64,000 bases of DNA from Flavobacterium luminosum (GCF_023635005.1 NZ_JAMLJM010000008.1:49326-113325); one strand, 5' to 3'; shown: positions 53,002 to 61,831, counted from the first letter of the stretch. A program made the numbers and translations. Notes: a model not told the origin generated them from the letters alone.

Positions 53002-53394
53002 TTAGAATGGGAGGTCGTCATCTGCTCCCTGTGCTGTAACCTTGTTGTTCTCGGCTTGTGCAGTAGCTTGTATGGTTTCGGCTCTCCTGCTACCTCCGTG
53101 CAGTTTGATTTGTGAGGTATGAAAGTTCAGCCCCGAATGTGCTTCGCCGTCTTTGCCTATCCACGCTCGTGTATTCACTCGCCCTGTGAGTTCTACCAAT
53201 GTGCCTTTTGTCAGCAGTCTTGCCACGTTTGCAGATAGCCAGTAGGCACAATCGAAGTAGGTCGTTTGCTCTACACGCTCGCCTTGTTTGTTCTTGTAGC
53301 TTTCGTTGCTCGCTACCGAAAAGTTTACTACTTGCTTGTCGTTGTTAAGGGTTCTTACTTCCGCATCCCTTGTTAGTCGTCCGATGATGTTCAT
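53002..53394 (-). CDS. ssb: Single-stranded DNA-binding protein
   Basis: A 130-residue OB-fold protein: MNIIGRLTRDAEVRTLNNDK at the start, VVNFSVASNES, FDCAYWLSANVARLLTKGTLVELTGR and a C-terminal acidic tip DDDLPF typical of Ssb. It binds single-stranded DNA, probably during transfer or establishment of the element. Confidence 0.95.
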   Translation of the reverse strand: MNIIGRLTRDAEVRTLNNDKQVVNFSVASNESYKNKQGERVEQTTYFDCAYWLSANVARLLTKGTLVELTGRVNTRAWIGKDGEAHSGLNFHTSQIKLHGGSRRAETIQATAQAENNKVTAQGADDDLPF

Positions 53395-53753
53395 AATCGT
53401 TCTGTTTTAAAAGTTTGACATTTTGTTACGTTCGCTTTTCTCGCTTCCTGCTTCCTGTTGTGGTCTGCTCCGCTTCGCATAATATTTTCCAAAAGAAAAA
53501 CCGGAAAAAAGAAAGCAGATAATCCAAGCGGGCAACAGCGATGACCAAGAAAAAAAATGATTTAATGGGGGTTCCTTTAGGGGGAAACCGTTCATTCGTT
53601 TTTTTTATTGGTGGGTGTGTGCGATGGCTGCCCGCTATAACTTAGCTGCCTTTTTACCGGTTGATTGTGGAAATTTTCTATTCCTAATTTTTATGTCAAT
53701 TATGAACAGGCTTCAATAGTCTGAAACAAAGGAGGAGTAATAAAAAAGTATGG
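53395..53753. other. Non-coding region between ssb and integrase
   Basis: This gap holds a long minus-strand frame of 62 codons (53407-53595) with Phe/Trp/Ser-rich composition that looks incidental, followed by AT-rich sequence. I see no clear gene or repeat; it is a likely site of the promoters of the ssb run. Confidence 0.4.
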
Positions 53754-53785
53754 GCATAAAAAAAGCAGAACCGTTAAGTTCTGCT
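53754..53785 (-). terminator. Integrase terminator
   Basis: AGCAGAA (53764-53770) pairs with TTCTGCT (53779-53785). On the minus strand the stem is followed by a T7 run, placed correctly to end the integrase transcript 24 bases after its stop. Confidence 0.85.
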
Positions 53786-53808
53786 TCTTGTGGTTAGATA
53801 AAAGCGGA

Positions 53809-55059
53809 TTAGATTGCCATCATAAATGCCTCTTCCATTGCTTTGAATTTCGGTGTAACCAAATCCATATCCTTGCTGATTTTTTGGCTTGTGATTTTAG
53901 CATAAATTTGTGTGGTGGAAATGTTTTTATGCCCCATCATTTTGCTAAGGCTTTCAAGCGGTACGCCCTCGGTCAGAAACATTGTTCCAAAAGTATGTCT
54001 TGCGGTGTGAAAGGTTACTTTTTGCTCCGTGATAATCTCTGCCTTTTCAACCAATTTACCTATGTGCGTATTGCAGGTTGCATTGGTAGGAACCGGAAAG
54101 ATAAATTCATTCCTTGTTGTACCCTGATATTTCTCAATGATACGTTTAGGGATTTCCATTAACCGAACATTGGAAGCAACATCAGATTTCTTTCTCCGGC
54201 TGATAATCCATTGATGACCGTCAAAGAATGATTGAATATTGCTTCTTGTCAATTTCTTAATATCAGCGTAAGCCAATCCTGTAAAGCAACTGAAAATAAA
54301 AATATCTTTTACAAGTTCATATCTTTTATGCGGAACCTGACACATCATCAGCTTTTCAACGTCTTCTTTCAGTATGTACCCTCTGTCGGTTTCTTCCATA
54401 CTTATTTCGTAATCCTCAAAAGGATTATCACGTATCAGCCCTTTTTTGATAGCCAGTTCAGCCAAAGCAATAACAGGCATTGTGTAAATCCAAACCGTGT
54501 TATGGGCGCATTGCTTATCGTAGCGGAGGTAAAAGTCAAACTCACGGATAAAATCTGCCGTCAGTTCCCGAAATGCCATATCTTCCCTGTGATAACGCTC
54601 TTTTATAAATTCCGTAAGATGATTGTAAACAGTGATGTATTTGTTGTAAGTTCCTTGTGAACGCTCCTCTTTATCAACCAATCTTTTAAATTCAACATTC
54701 TGGTCGTTAAAAACTTTCAATATGGCATCATCCATTACACCAACACCGAGAAAAGAGAGCTTTACTTTTTGGGCAGTTGCAAAGCCCTCGTGCTTCAGCA
54801 TATCTTCATAAATCTTGTCGATACGTCCCCGTATATTGTCCAGCTTTTGGTTGATGCTCAAAGCTGTGGCACTTTTGCCCTGAACCCGTCCGTGTTTTAA
54901 ATCCCAACTATTAGGGTTAATTTCTAACTTTGTCCCGAAAGTTTTCGGTGTTCCATCAATGGTAATACGTGCCATAACCGGGGCATTACCGTTCTTTTTC
55001 AGTTCGTTCTTTTTCAAATAGAAAAGCAGTTTGAACGTCGATTTTTTTGTCTGCTCCAT
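53809..55059 (-). CDS. int: Tyrosine-type site-specific recombinase (integrase)
   Basis: A 416-residue integrase that catalyses element integration and excision. The N-terminal arm-binding domain (LFYLKKNELKKNGNAPVMAR) is followed by a SAM-like core-binding domain at about 110-215 and the catalytic domain. There the HTARHTFGTM box supplies His and Arg II, GHKNISTTQIYAK supplies His and Tyr near residue 385, and RRKKSD a candidate Lys. The Arg I position reads FTGLAYADIKKL, with Ala where Arg is usual, as in IntDOT, which also lacks Arg I. It lies 233 bases from the att core at 55293. Confidence 0.93.
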   Translation of the reverse strand: MEQTKKSTFKLLFYLKKNELKKNGNAPVMARITIDGTPKTFGTKLEINPNSWDLKHGRVQGKSATALSINQKLDNIRGRIDKIYEDMLKHEGFATAQKVKLSFLGVGVMDDAILKVFNDQNVEFKRLVDKEERSQGTYNKYITVYNHLTEFIKERYHREDMAFRELTADFIREFDFYLRYDKQCAHNTVWIYTMPVIALAELAIKKGLIRDNPFEDYEISMEETDRGYILKEDVEKLMMCQVPHKRYELVKDIFIFSCFTGLAYADIKKLTRSNIQSFFDGHQWIISRRKKSDVASNVRLMEIPKRIIEKYQGTTRNEFIFPVPTNATCNTHIGKLVEKAEIITEQKVTFHTARHTFGTMFLTEGVPLESLSKMMGHKNISTTQIYAKITSQKISKDMDLVTPKFKAMEEAFMMAI

Positions 55060-55292
55060 AACTCAAATGTTTAACGTTTAAAATTAAATTACATTGAGTT
55101 ACAAGGGAATATAAAAAAGGGTGCAAAAGACTGAAATATAATCAGTTAAGCTATATAGTTGCCTTTATCAATCGGTAACGAATTAGTAACCTAACCTTGT
55201 CAATTTAAGCCCAAAACCTATCAGACACCGAGTTCCAAACTAAGACTACACATTTATAAAGCATTGTATAGTAGCGGTTTTAATCGCTTTGC
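55060..55292. other. Non-coding right end of the element
   Basis: AT-rich sequence between the integrase start and the att core, with several GTAAC/GTTAC words (GAGTTACAAG, GGTAACGAATTAGTAACC). These may be integrase arm sites, but the identification is only suggestive. It holds no gene; bases 55254-55292 are read as the fused 3' end of the truncated reductase gene. Confidence 0.4.
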
Positions 55293-55664
55293 GTACTTTT
55301 GCTTTTTATTAATCTTTTTATCCCAAAATATTGAATTTTGTCTGTATTGAAAGGCAAAACCGGGCAGAAAAAGGCGATCTATAAAACCTTTCGTAATGGC
55401 GGGAAGTCCACCCCACCAAACGGGATGGACCCACACTAAATGGTCTGCCCATTTAATCTTTTCCCAAGCTTCCAAGAGATCGGGTTCTAATTCCGTTCTT
55501 TTTTGGTAACCAAATTCGAGATTTGGATTGAATTGTAAGTCAGAAATGATAATTTCTTTTACAGCCGCATTACTTTCTAAGGCTCCCTTTTTATAGGCTT
55601 CAGCCAATGCAAAGTTTAGGCTTTCTTTATTGGGATGCCCATTGATGATTACTATTTTTTTCAT
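55254..55664 (-). pseudogene. NAD(P)H:quinone oxidoreductase-like gene, 3'-truncated by the element
   Basis: A flavodoxin-fold reductase. The N-terminal GHPNKESLNFALAEAY and VWVHPVWWGGLPAITKGFIDR-type centre match the MdaB/KefF-like family, which is usually about 190-200 residues. This frame matches up to FAFQYRQNSIFWDKK and then ends after only 136 residues with a basic, unrelated-looking tail (KQKYAKRLKPLLYNAL) read from the element. The active-site half after the second motif is missing, so the protein is probably non-functional. The gene is co-directional and five bases downstream of the next gene. Confidence 0.8.
55293..55302 (+). other. Candidate attR core (GTANNTTTGC)
   Basis: GTACTTTTGC matches the GTANNTTTGC core used by IntDOT-type elements. 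It falls inside a chromosomal gene whose 3' part is missing (see the next entry), lies 233 bases beyond the integrase, and marks a base-composition shift. The left copy would be outside the window. Confidence 0.65.
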
Positions 55665-55669
55665 GGGAG

Positions 55670-56689
55670 TTAACCTATAATTATGTTTTTATTTGAAGTT
55701 AATGCGGCTATAAATTCTTTGGGATTATGAAGTTGATGACTACAATATACACCATTTTGAATAGGGTTTTGAAGAAGTTTTTCAATATGTAACACTGTCG
55801 AAAAAGCGGTTAACTCTGACTGGCCTTTTAGACATTTTAACGCTACTTTTTCTCTTGTTGATTTATGAGTGGTGAAAACAATTTCAAAAGATGAGATATC
55901 ACCATTGCCACTACCTCCAAAAATCAATTTACGTTCTTTAAAGTTTAACAGTTTGAAAAAATTTATTTTTTGCATTATTGCTAGGGCAGCAGTAATGAGT
56001 TTAGAATCGAAGGTTAATTTTACTTTGACTGATGGAATCTTTTCTATTTTATGAAGAATGTATAAATCGGGCACATCAAAATCAAAGACTTTTCTTTTTT
56101 GTCCGTCAAAATCAAATACATGGTTTTCTGTATTTAGAAAATGTTTGGTCCTCATTTCCACATTATCTTGATAAAAAGAAAAAGAGGTATTCACATTTTC
56201 CGCCATAAAATCGGCAGAGCTTTCGCCTGCTTTATCTTTAGTGGAATAGTAAACGTATACCGTGAGATTTTTTATGTCATTCGCGGTGACGTTCTTCGAA
56301 AATAGGAGTAAAGGTACGATACCACCCATCCAGCCTGAACTAAAGACAATTTTACTCTCAATGACTTTATTTTCAATGAAATGATGGGCTTTAATTAATT
56401 CATTGGTTGGTTTCGTAACATCGATATAATTGATGTTGTTTTTTACGGCATATTCCAAAACAGTATTATTGGTATCTTTTGTACAAACAACCATTAAATC
56501 GATAGGATGATTGTTTAATATTTCAAAAGTATTTGGATCATTTACATCTAGAGACAAGTAATTTGGTTTTGATTCTTTTTTCCTTGTTCCAATTAAAATG
56601 TTTAAAGAAGAATCTCTTTGTGAAAGCTTTTCAGCAATTGTTTTTCCAATTAGACCTGTTCCGCCTATGATTAAAATCGTTTTGCTCAT
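55670..56689 (-). CDS. Saccharopine dehydrogenase-like NAD(P)-binding oxidoreductase
   Basis: A 339-residue protein with a Rossmann fold at the N-terminus (ILIIGGTGLIGKTIAEKL, glycine-rich GGTGLIG at 8-14), DLMVVCTKDTNNTVLEYAVK and VFSSGWMGGIVPLL. It resembles the saccharopine dehydrogenase NADP-binding group rather than a true epimerase. It is flanked by a Crp/Fnr regulator upstream and a reductase gene downstream, a small redox operon. The substrate is unknown. Confidence 0.8.
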   Translation of the reverse strand: MSKTILIIGGTGLIGKTIAEKLSQRDSSLNILIGTRKKESKPNYLSLDVNDPNTFEILNNHPIDLMVVCTKDTNNTVLEYAVKNNINYIDVTKPTNELIKAHHFIENKVIESKIVFSSGWMGGIVPLLLFSKNVTANDIKNLTVYVYYSTKDKAGESSADFMAENVNTSFSFYQDNVEMRTKHFLNTENHVFDFDGQKRKVFDFDVPDLYILHKIEKIPSVKVKLTFDSKLITAALAIMQKINFFKLLNFKERKLIFGGSGNGDISSFEIVFTTHKSTREKVALKCLKGQSELTAFSTVLHIEKLLQNPIQNGVYCSHQLHNPKEFIAALTSNKNIIIG

Positions 56690-56757
56690 TGTTTTTATTT
56701 TAAAATTTCAGATGAGCAAAACTAAATCCTATTGAATTTTAGAAATAGGACAAATGT

Positions 56758-57336
56758 CTAAAAGGAAAATTCTTTTCTAATTCTGCTAAGATGTCGTTGT
56801 GTAATTCCTAAATAGGAGGCTAAATATTGTAACGGGATTTTTTGGATGTACTCCGGTTGATTTTTTAACATCTCGGCATATCGTTTGGTTGCATCACTTC
56901 TTTGTAGTTGGAATATTCTTTTTTCTAATTCAATGTACTGTTGCTCCGCTATTGTTTTTAAAAAAAATATCCAATTTGGGCTTTGTTGCGCTAATTCTTC
57001 AAACGTATTCTTTGGAATGATAAGCAATTCTGTATTGGTGATGGCTTGAATGTTTTCTTGGGTTGGTTGTGCTGTTAAAAAGGACGAATAGGCCGTCATT
57101 AAACTGTTGGGAAATGTAATGCAATAGGTGATTTCTTCCTCTTTATCGGATATATAATAGGATCTCAAACTGCCAGATAAAACAAAGGCTACTTGTTTGC
57201 AAGTTTCCCCTTCTTTGATAAAGTATTCTGATTTTTTGAGGTTTTTATAGGTTAAAAGTTCAATAAAATCATCAATTTCAACATTGGTTAATATGTCAAA
57301 AGATTTTAAAAACGCTCTAACGTTATCGTCTTTCAT
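56758..57336 (-). CDS. Crp/Fnr family transcriptional regulator
   Basis: A 192-residue regulator. The cyclic-nucleotide-binding fold spans about 25-125 (YFIKEGETCKQVAFVLSGSL, YCITFPNSLMTAYSSFL). A C-terminal winged helix ends with PLQYLASYLGITQRHLSRIRKEF. The frame extends upstream to 57417; two other ATGs are at 57366 and 57336. A TACATTTG box at 57374-57381 would place transcription start near the latter two, so the ATG at 57336 (MKDDNVRAF) is preferred. It lies 68 bases upstream of the oxidoreductase gene and probably controls it. Confidence 0.88.
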   Translation of the reverse strand: MKDDNVRAFLKSFDILTNVEIDDFIELLTYKNLKKSEYFIKEGETCKQVAFVLSGSLRSYYISDKEEEITYCITFPNSLMTAYSSFLTAQPTQENIQAITNTELLIIPKNTFEELAQQSPNWIFFLKTIAEQQYIELEKRIFQLQRSDATKRYAEMLKNQPEYIQKIPLQYLASYLGITQRHLSRIRKEFSF

Positions 57337-57373
57337 TTCAGGATTTCTTTTTTTGCCATTACCCATAAGATCA

Positions 57374-57381
57374 CAAATGTA
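57374..57381 (-). promoter_or_regulatory. TAnnTTTG -10 box before the Crp/Fnr gene
   Basis: On the minus strand TACATTTG lies 38 bases before the chosen ATG at 57336. A clear -33 TTG is not seen. Confidence 0.4.
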
Positions 57382-57581
57382 TAGTGTTTGTAGTGAATTT
57401 TGGTATTGCTTTTGCAAATATATCTAAAAGTAGGGAAGGACATTCCTAATTAAGAGGATAGTTTCTTTTTGAAATTAGGGTTAAAAGGAAACCATTAGAA
57501 ACTAAAAAATGCTAAAATTTAGAATGTTTAGTTTTCAAAATGGATTGATAATTTATTTATCAATATTACTATTTTAAAAAA

Positions 57582-57767
57582 TCAATTTTGTTTGTTTTTA
57601 TTGAGGTCACGTATGGTTAAAACCATTGCGAAAAGCAACAATAAATTAGAAACAATGCCAGAGTAACGGTTTTCAGCAGGGTTTTCAAAGTTTAATTCTG
57701 TTATGTTTAATATTAGAAGTACTACACTCGCCAGAATTACAAAATAGGCTATTTTTTTTCGGTTCAT
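57582..57767 (-). CDS. Small two-helix membrane protein
   Basis: A 61-residue protein with two helices (IAYFVILASVVLLILNI and GIVSNLLLLFAMVLTI) and a charged end (RDLNKNKQN). Chromosomal, on its own; no family recognised. Confidence 0.55.
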   Translation of the reverse strand: MNRKKIAYFVILASVVLLILNITELNFENPAENRYSGIVSNLLLLFAMVLTIRDLNKNKQN

Positions 57768-57880
57768 TTTTGGTTGTTATTAGGTTTGAATAACTTTGGT
57801 TTGGTGAAAAGCGGATTTAAAATTCTTATTTGTAAAACAAAAGTAAATCCGATATTTCTCCAAACATTTAGGATGTAAGA

Positions 57881-58345
57881 TTACATTTTTTCCAATTGAC
57901 CAACTTTTTCCCAATTTTGGTCAATTTCCAATGCTACAGCAATATATACATTGTTTTTATCGCTTTTAAAAGCCACTCCTTTTTGCATTTCTGCATTTAC
58001 TTCAGAAGGTGATAATTTATACATTGCTCCTGTAATTGGGTCAATTATTATTCCTATTAAGCCTCCAAAGGCAATATTTCCAATGTACCAAGCATTAAAC
58101 TTCTTTGTTAAATTAGTTTCATAAGTTTTATAACCATCTAACTTTATCATCACGTGATGTTCTTTTTTTCTTTCCAGTCTAATTTCAAAAGGCGTTTTTC
58201 CAACTTCTACTTCATTAATAAAAATTGTTGCAGACGACGGGTTACTTGCAAATTTTACTGATTGTTTAGAACCAGAAACAATAGTAGCACAACTTGATAA
58301 TAGAATTGATGAAGCAAATGCTGTAATGAAAATTGATTTTCTCAT
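57881..58345 (-). CDS. PEGA-domain lipoprotein
   Basis: A 154-residue lipoprotein: signal ending SSILLSSCATIVSGSKQ, then a PEGA-type surface beta domain at about 35-75 (SSATIFINEVEVGKTPFEI and HHVMIKLDGYKTYE), one helix (YIGNIAFGGLIGIIIDPITG) and a C-terminal part. It resembles P13-like or TssJ-type small envelope proteins. The function is unknown. Confidence 0.7.
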   Translation of the reverse strand: MRKSIFITAFASSILLSSCATIVSGSKQSVKFASNPSSATIFINEVEVGKTPFEIRLERKKEHHVMIKLDGYKTYETNLTKKFNAWYIGNIAFGGLIGIIIDPITGAMYKLSPSEVNAEMQKGVAFKSDKNNVYIAVALEIDQNWEKVGQLEKM

Positions 58346-58381
58346 GGATTAATTTAGTTATTTAAATGTTAGTTTTTAATA

Positions 58382-58765
58382 TTAATTTATTTGTAATTGG
58401 TATTGAGGTAATTCAGAAACATTGCCTTCATAAAAATAGTATTCAATTTTTAAGCGATAACAAGAACTCCAAATATCTGGTGTTTTTTTCTCTATTAATT
58501 TTACAATGTTAGCTCCGTTTTGCCTTGCTAATTTTCTAGCTTTGACTAAATTGGAATTAAAATCACAGTCAGTAGAAAAACCGGTGTCTCCAAATTTTCC
58601 ATCTCCAAGTTTTATAGCTGTTTCAGGTACTTTGTGTTGAACATCAAGAAAAGCTACTTTATCTTCAATTGTAAGAGGTTTGTTCTGTGTTTGGAAATTG
58701 GAATTGATTGATGCACCACAACTTAATAAAATTGAAGCAGTGAAAAGAAGAGTTAGTTTTTTCAT
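58382..58765 (-). CDS. Small lipoprotein, unknown
   Basis: A 127-residue protein with a lipoprotein signal (LLFTASILLSC) and a mixed alpha/beta mature part (KARKLARQNGANIVKLIEKK, then SSCYRLKIEYYFYEGN). It lies 36 bases upstream of the PEGA lipoprotein on the same strand, so the two may be co-transcribed. Confidence 0.65.
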   Translation of the reverse strand: MKKLTLLFTASILLSCGASINSNFQTQNKPLTIEDKVAFLDVQHKVPETAIKLGDGKFGDTGFSTDCDFNSNLVKARKLARQNGANIVKLIEKKTPDIWSSCYRLKIEYYFYEGNVSELPQYQLQIN

Positions 58766-58986
58766 TTTTTATGCAATTTTGATTACTATATTGTTTGCCT
58801 CCTTTTTTGTTATTCCAAATTTGGAATGATTAAAATTTCAATTCGGACGCAAAACTATGTTATTATTTGCTTTTTTGGTTTATTTCAGATAGTATATCGT
58901 TAAATTGATAAGATGTTTATTTCAGATGAATATGATTAATAATTGCAAGGCTTATAATTAATTACTGGCCTTATTCTAGATTTTTT

Positions 58987-60210
58987 TTAGAATAATGTAT
59001 ATCCAAATATTATTGAGAATGTTTTATATTCTGAACTCCAAAAATTGTAGTCTGACATAATTTCTCTATTGGTTTGAAATCTTGCTTCTAAACTATATCT
59101 ATCATTTTGTTTGTAACCAATTCCTATCGCTAGGTTGTTTGTTGAATTGACTTCAAATGTATTTAAAGTTGAACCATCTTTTCTAGTAAATTTAATAGTT
59201 GATTTTGAATTAAAATCAAAAATTAAAGAAGCATTCATGAAAATTTTAGAATTTTTATTAAGAAAGAAATAATGTCTTACGCTTAAAGGAACTTCAATAG
59301 AAGTGTAATCAACATTTGCTATTAATACTCCTCCAGATACATAGTTTACATTAGTTCTTTTCTCGGACTTGTAACTTTGATACGTTGGCTCAATTGCAAT
59401 TGCCCATTTGTTTTTATTGAAAGGTAAAATATATTCAGCCTCTAATCCAAATCCAAATCCTATTTTATTATCAAAATTAGTGTCTCTAGAGTCATAAAGG
59501 GTATTTTGTATGCTTAAAGAAGAATTATTTATACGAGGTCTGATTGATAAATTAAATAAATCTCTTTTTTGTTTTGTCTCGAAATAAACTAATTCGTTAT
59601 TATGACATTTATTGTATTCAGTAAAAAATTGTACTAAAGCATTTTTCTTATATTCCAAATTTTCAATTTTATTCATTTTAAAATTTGGACATTTCAAATC
59701 ATTCCATAACTGCTGTCTGAATCTATTATTTTCACTAATATTATTCTCAGGAGTTATATAACTTTTAAAGATTAATTGTTCAATATTAGAGTTTTCGTTA
59801 CTGTAAAAATATCTCCTTAAATTGCTATCAACGTATTCATATAAGTTCGCTTTTCCTTCAACTAATACTTTTAAGAAAAGTTCTTCTTCTTGAAATATAG
59901 GATTTCTATCACTGCTTAAATTATCGATGTTCTCACTAGACCTGTCGATGTTTACTTTACTTCTGATGTATTTTGAAATATTATCAATACCAAATTCTTT
60001 AATTGATTTTATTGATACGTTTTTAGTTTCGCTGTTTTCGGATAATTTATATTCAATTTCAGTGGGATTATTTTTCCAATCGATATTTTTGATCAGACAA
60101 TTATTTTTTTGATCATTATTATCAATGTAATACCCCTTTTCAAAAGAGATTTGTGCATAGCAATTAAAACTTAAAATTGTGGTTAAAAGGAATAATAGTC
60201 TTTTTTTCAT
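58987..60210 (-). CDS. Outer-membrane beta-barrel protein, unknown
   Basis: A 407-residue protein with a signal peptide (LLTTILSFNCYAQ). Residues about 20-220 form a soluble domain rich in Asn/Lys/Glu. The C-terminal 180 show alternating strands (FGLEAEYILPFNKNKWAIAI, VDYTSIEVPLSVRHYFF) and end in FSIIFGYTLF, typical of an outer-membrane barrel. No named family recognised. Confidence 0.7.
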   Translation of the reverse strand: MKKRLLFLLTTILSFNCYAQISFEKGYYIDNNDQKNNCLIKNIDWKNNPTEIEYKLSENSETKNVSIKSIKEFGIDNISKYIRSKVNIDRSSENIDNLSSDRNPIFQEEELFLKVLVEGKANLYEYVDSNLRRYFYSNENSNIEQLIFKSYITPENNISENNRFRQQLWNDLKCPNFKMNKIENLEYKKNALVQFFTEYNKCHNNELVYFETKQKRDLFNLSIRPRINNSSLSIQNTLYDSRDTNFDNKIGFGFGLEAEYILPFNKNKWAIAIEPTYQSYKSEKRTNVNYVSGGVLIANVDYTSIEVPLSVRHYFFLNKNSKIFMNASLIFDFNSKSTIKFTRKDGSTLNTFEVNSTNNLAIGIGYKQNDRYSLEARFQTNREIMSDYNFWSSEYKTFSIIFGYTLF

Positions 60211-60625
60211 TTTTTTAGTTTGTTAATATTTGTATGATTGAGTTTTAATACTTTAAAATGTTTTAGAGCTTTTTAGAAGTCACTAATCTCAAAACTGCAT
60301 ATTCTTTTTATAAGCTTACAGATTTTGCGAGAGAAAAAAACATCAATTTATCTCTATTCTAGACTTTTTTGAAATCGCATTTAGATCGATTTATTTTCAT
60401 ACATTATTGGTCTTACCATATATTCTGTTTCAAATTCACCATTTTTATGTGAATAATAGTGTTTAGATTAGTAGTCTTAGTCTATTACTAAACGTCTAAT
60501 CGACTTGCCTAAAGCACATTTGCTATTAGGATTGCAAATATAGATAAACGAATTGAAAACTGTAGGATTTTTCAAGATGTGTTTTAACTGGTCACTGTAG
60601 TAAACTACTATTAGCAGTATGTGTT
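60211..60625. other. Non-coding gap, AT-rich
   Basis: No coding frame of note is visible. The minus strand has a TATATTTG box (60535-60542), a TAnnTTTG type that could serve the barrel gene, but it lies over 320 bases upstream. I see no mobile element or RNA gene. Confidence 0.35.
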
Positions 60626-61073
60626 TTATTTTCTTTTTAACATTAGGTTTATTATCAATAATCCAAGTAGTTGTGCTAAAAAGAAGTGTAAAGGGAAATT
60701 TGATGATTCCAGACTTATTGAATTTTTAAATTCATCAACTTTTAGAATTTCAATTTCGGATTTTAATAATAAGATTTTAATTAGGATATAAATTACAATT
60801 ACAGTTAAGAAAACTAAAATCGATAATAATTTTTGACTAGACTTTTCAGTTTTAGTCTTATCCCATAAAACGTTCAAGGCAATTGGAGTTATTCAACATA
60901 AAACGCCAAATTTTAAAGAATCAAAAATTTGAATATTCGTTTTGCTATAAACAAAGAAAATTCTATTTAGGTTTTCTGTAATAGCATTTTCAATATTAAT
61001 ATAATTTACAATTCCAGATAAAATAAAATAAATGCAATAACTAGCGGTAAAACCTGTAATGATAACAGACGAT
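60626..61073 (-). pseudogene. Membrane-protein remnant with an in-frame TGA
   Basis: The minus frame from 61073 reads SVIITGFTASYCIYFILSG... down to FDSLKFGVLC, then TGA, then continues in the same frame as ITPIALNVLWDKTKTEKSS and a second hydrophobic stretch (LLSILVFLTVIVIYILIKIL) to a stop at 60626. The TGA is probably a TGG Trp codon changed (GVLCWITP). A TAA also lies at 61074-61076 and no ATG precedes. If expressed, only the last 83 residues starting at TTG 60877 would be made. The parent family is not recognised. Confidence 0.55.
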
Positions 61074-61087
61074 TATAAGTATCAGTA

Positions 61088-61681
61088 TTATTTTACACAG
61101 CAAGAAGATATGCCGCCACAATCGTAGCAATAAGGTTTTTTCATTTTTCTTAATGCAAATTTGAATTGTGTTTTTAAATCTAAATTTTCATTAATAACAG
61201 TTATCAAAATTTGAGCAGTTCTTCTTATGGCATTTTTCTCAATAATATCTTTTGAATTATTTTCTGGATATACTTCCTTGAATTTATAAGAGGAAATTGA
61301 GTCTCCATTCTTAATATCAAAAACAAGAAAATCGGGATCTAGAAAATTTATTTTATTACAATCAATGTTTTCTTCACAATTTTGAAGATTGTCAATCCCC
61401 ATGTTTTTTAATTCCGACATAGTTTTTTTTACTAAATCAGAATCTAAATCCGTTTTTATATTTAGAGCTTCATGTTTTCTTAAAGTCAAACCCAAAAATC
61501 GTTTCGATGGTTTGTAGAACGAACTAATTATGAAACCACTATAATTATCATTTTCTTTGATTAGATAAATTTCCTGTGAATTCCCAATCATTGAAATCTT
61601 GTATTCAGTGGTATTTATATTTTGTGCCATCAAATAAAAGGGAAATATTAGAATAAAAGCCAGATAGATTTTTTTTTGCAT
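61088..61681 (-). CDS. Secreted protein with Cys-rich C-terminus
   Basis: A 197-residue protein: signal peptide (IYLAFILIFPFYLMAQN) and a mature part of mixed strands. The end, KPYCYDCGGISSCCVK, holds five cysteines, suggesting disulphides or metal binding. It stands in a run of chromosomal envelope genes. No family recognised. Confidence 0.65.
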   Translation of the reverse strand: MQKKIYLAFILIFPFYLMAQNINTTEYKISMIGNSQEIYLIKENDNYSGFIISSFYKPSKRFLGLTLRKHEALNIKTDLDSDLVKKTMSELKNMGIDNLQNCEENIDCNKINFLDPDFLVFDIKNGDSISSYKFKEVYPENNSKDIIEKNAIRRTAQILITVINENLDLKTQFKFALRKMKKPYCYDCGGISSCCVK

Positions 61682-61710
61682 TTTAAAATAGGTTTTTAAT
61701 AGTATAGATT

Positions 61711-61725
61711 CTAACGCTCTGTTAG
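61711..61725. repeat. Small inverted repeat CTAAC-N5-GTTAG
   Basis: CTAACGCTCTGTTAG, 30 bases before the 61681 start codon. A similar CTAACGCAACGGTTAG is at 63889-63904. Both precede genes of the same run. Confidence 0.35.
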
Positions 61726-61831
61726 TTTGTGGTGATTATGATAAATTTAAATAGTTCCGTAAGAATTGAAGTCAAATATGAAAACACCATAACATTAAAC
61801 ACTAAGCTCACTTGCAGAAAACGTTTATTAT

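Larger units (their letters stand above)
1..55302. mobile_element. Integrative and conjugative element (CTnDOT/Elizabethkingia-like), right part
   Basis: This stretch holds a complete Bacteroidetes-type conjugation set (tra genes 31406-47017, mob genes 26165-30684), a tyrosine recombinase at the right edge (53809-55059), rteC, topoisomerase III and cargo for metal resistance and defence. The right boundary is placed at a GTANNTTTGC core (55293-55302), the core described for IntDOT-type elements, lying in a truncated chromosomal gene. DNA to the right is clearly more AT-rich. The left end is beyond base 1, so the element exceeds 55 kb. The boundary is an inference; the gene content is directly visible. 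Confidence 0.9.

Noticed and set aside
53407..53595. 62-codon minus-strand frame between integrase and ssb
   Set aside because: Phe/Trp/Ser-rich, no family pattern, no spacing logic; likely leader DNA of ssb.
1..55302. Insertion sequences inside the element
   Set aside because: No transposase-like protein or terminal inverted repeats with target duplications were seen.
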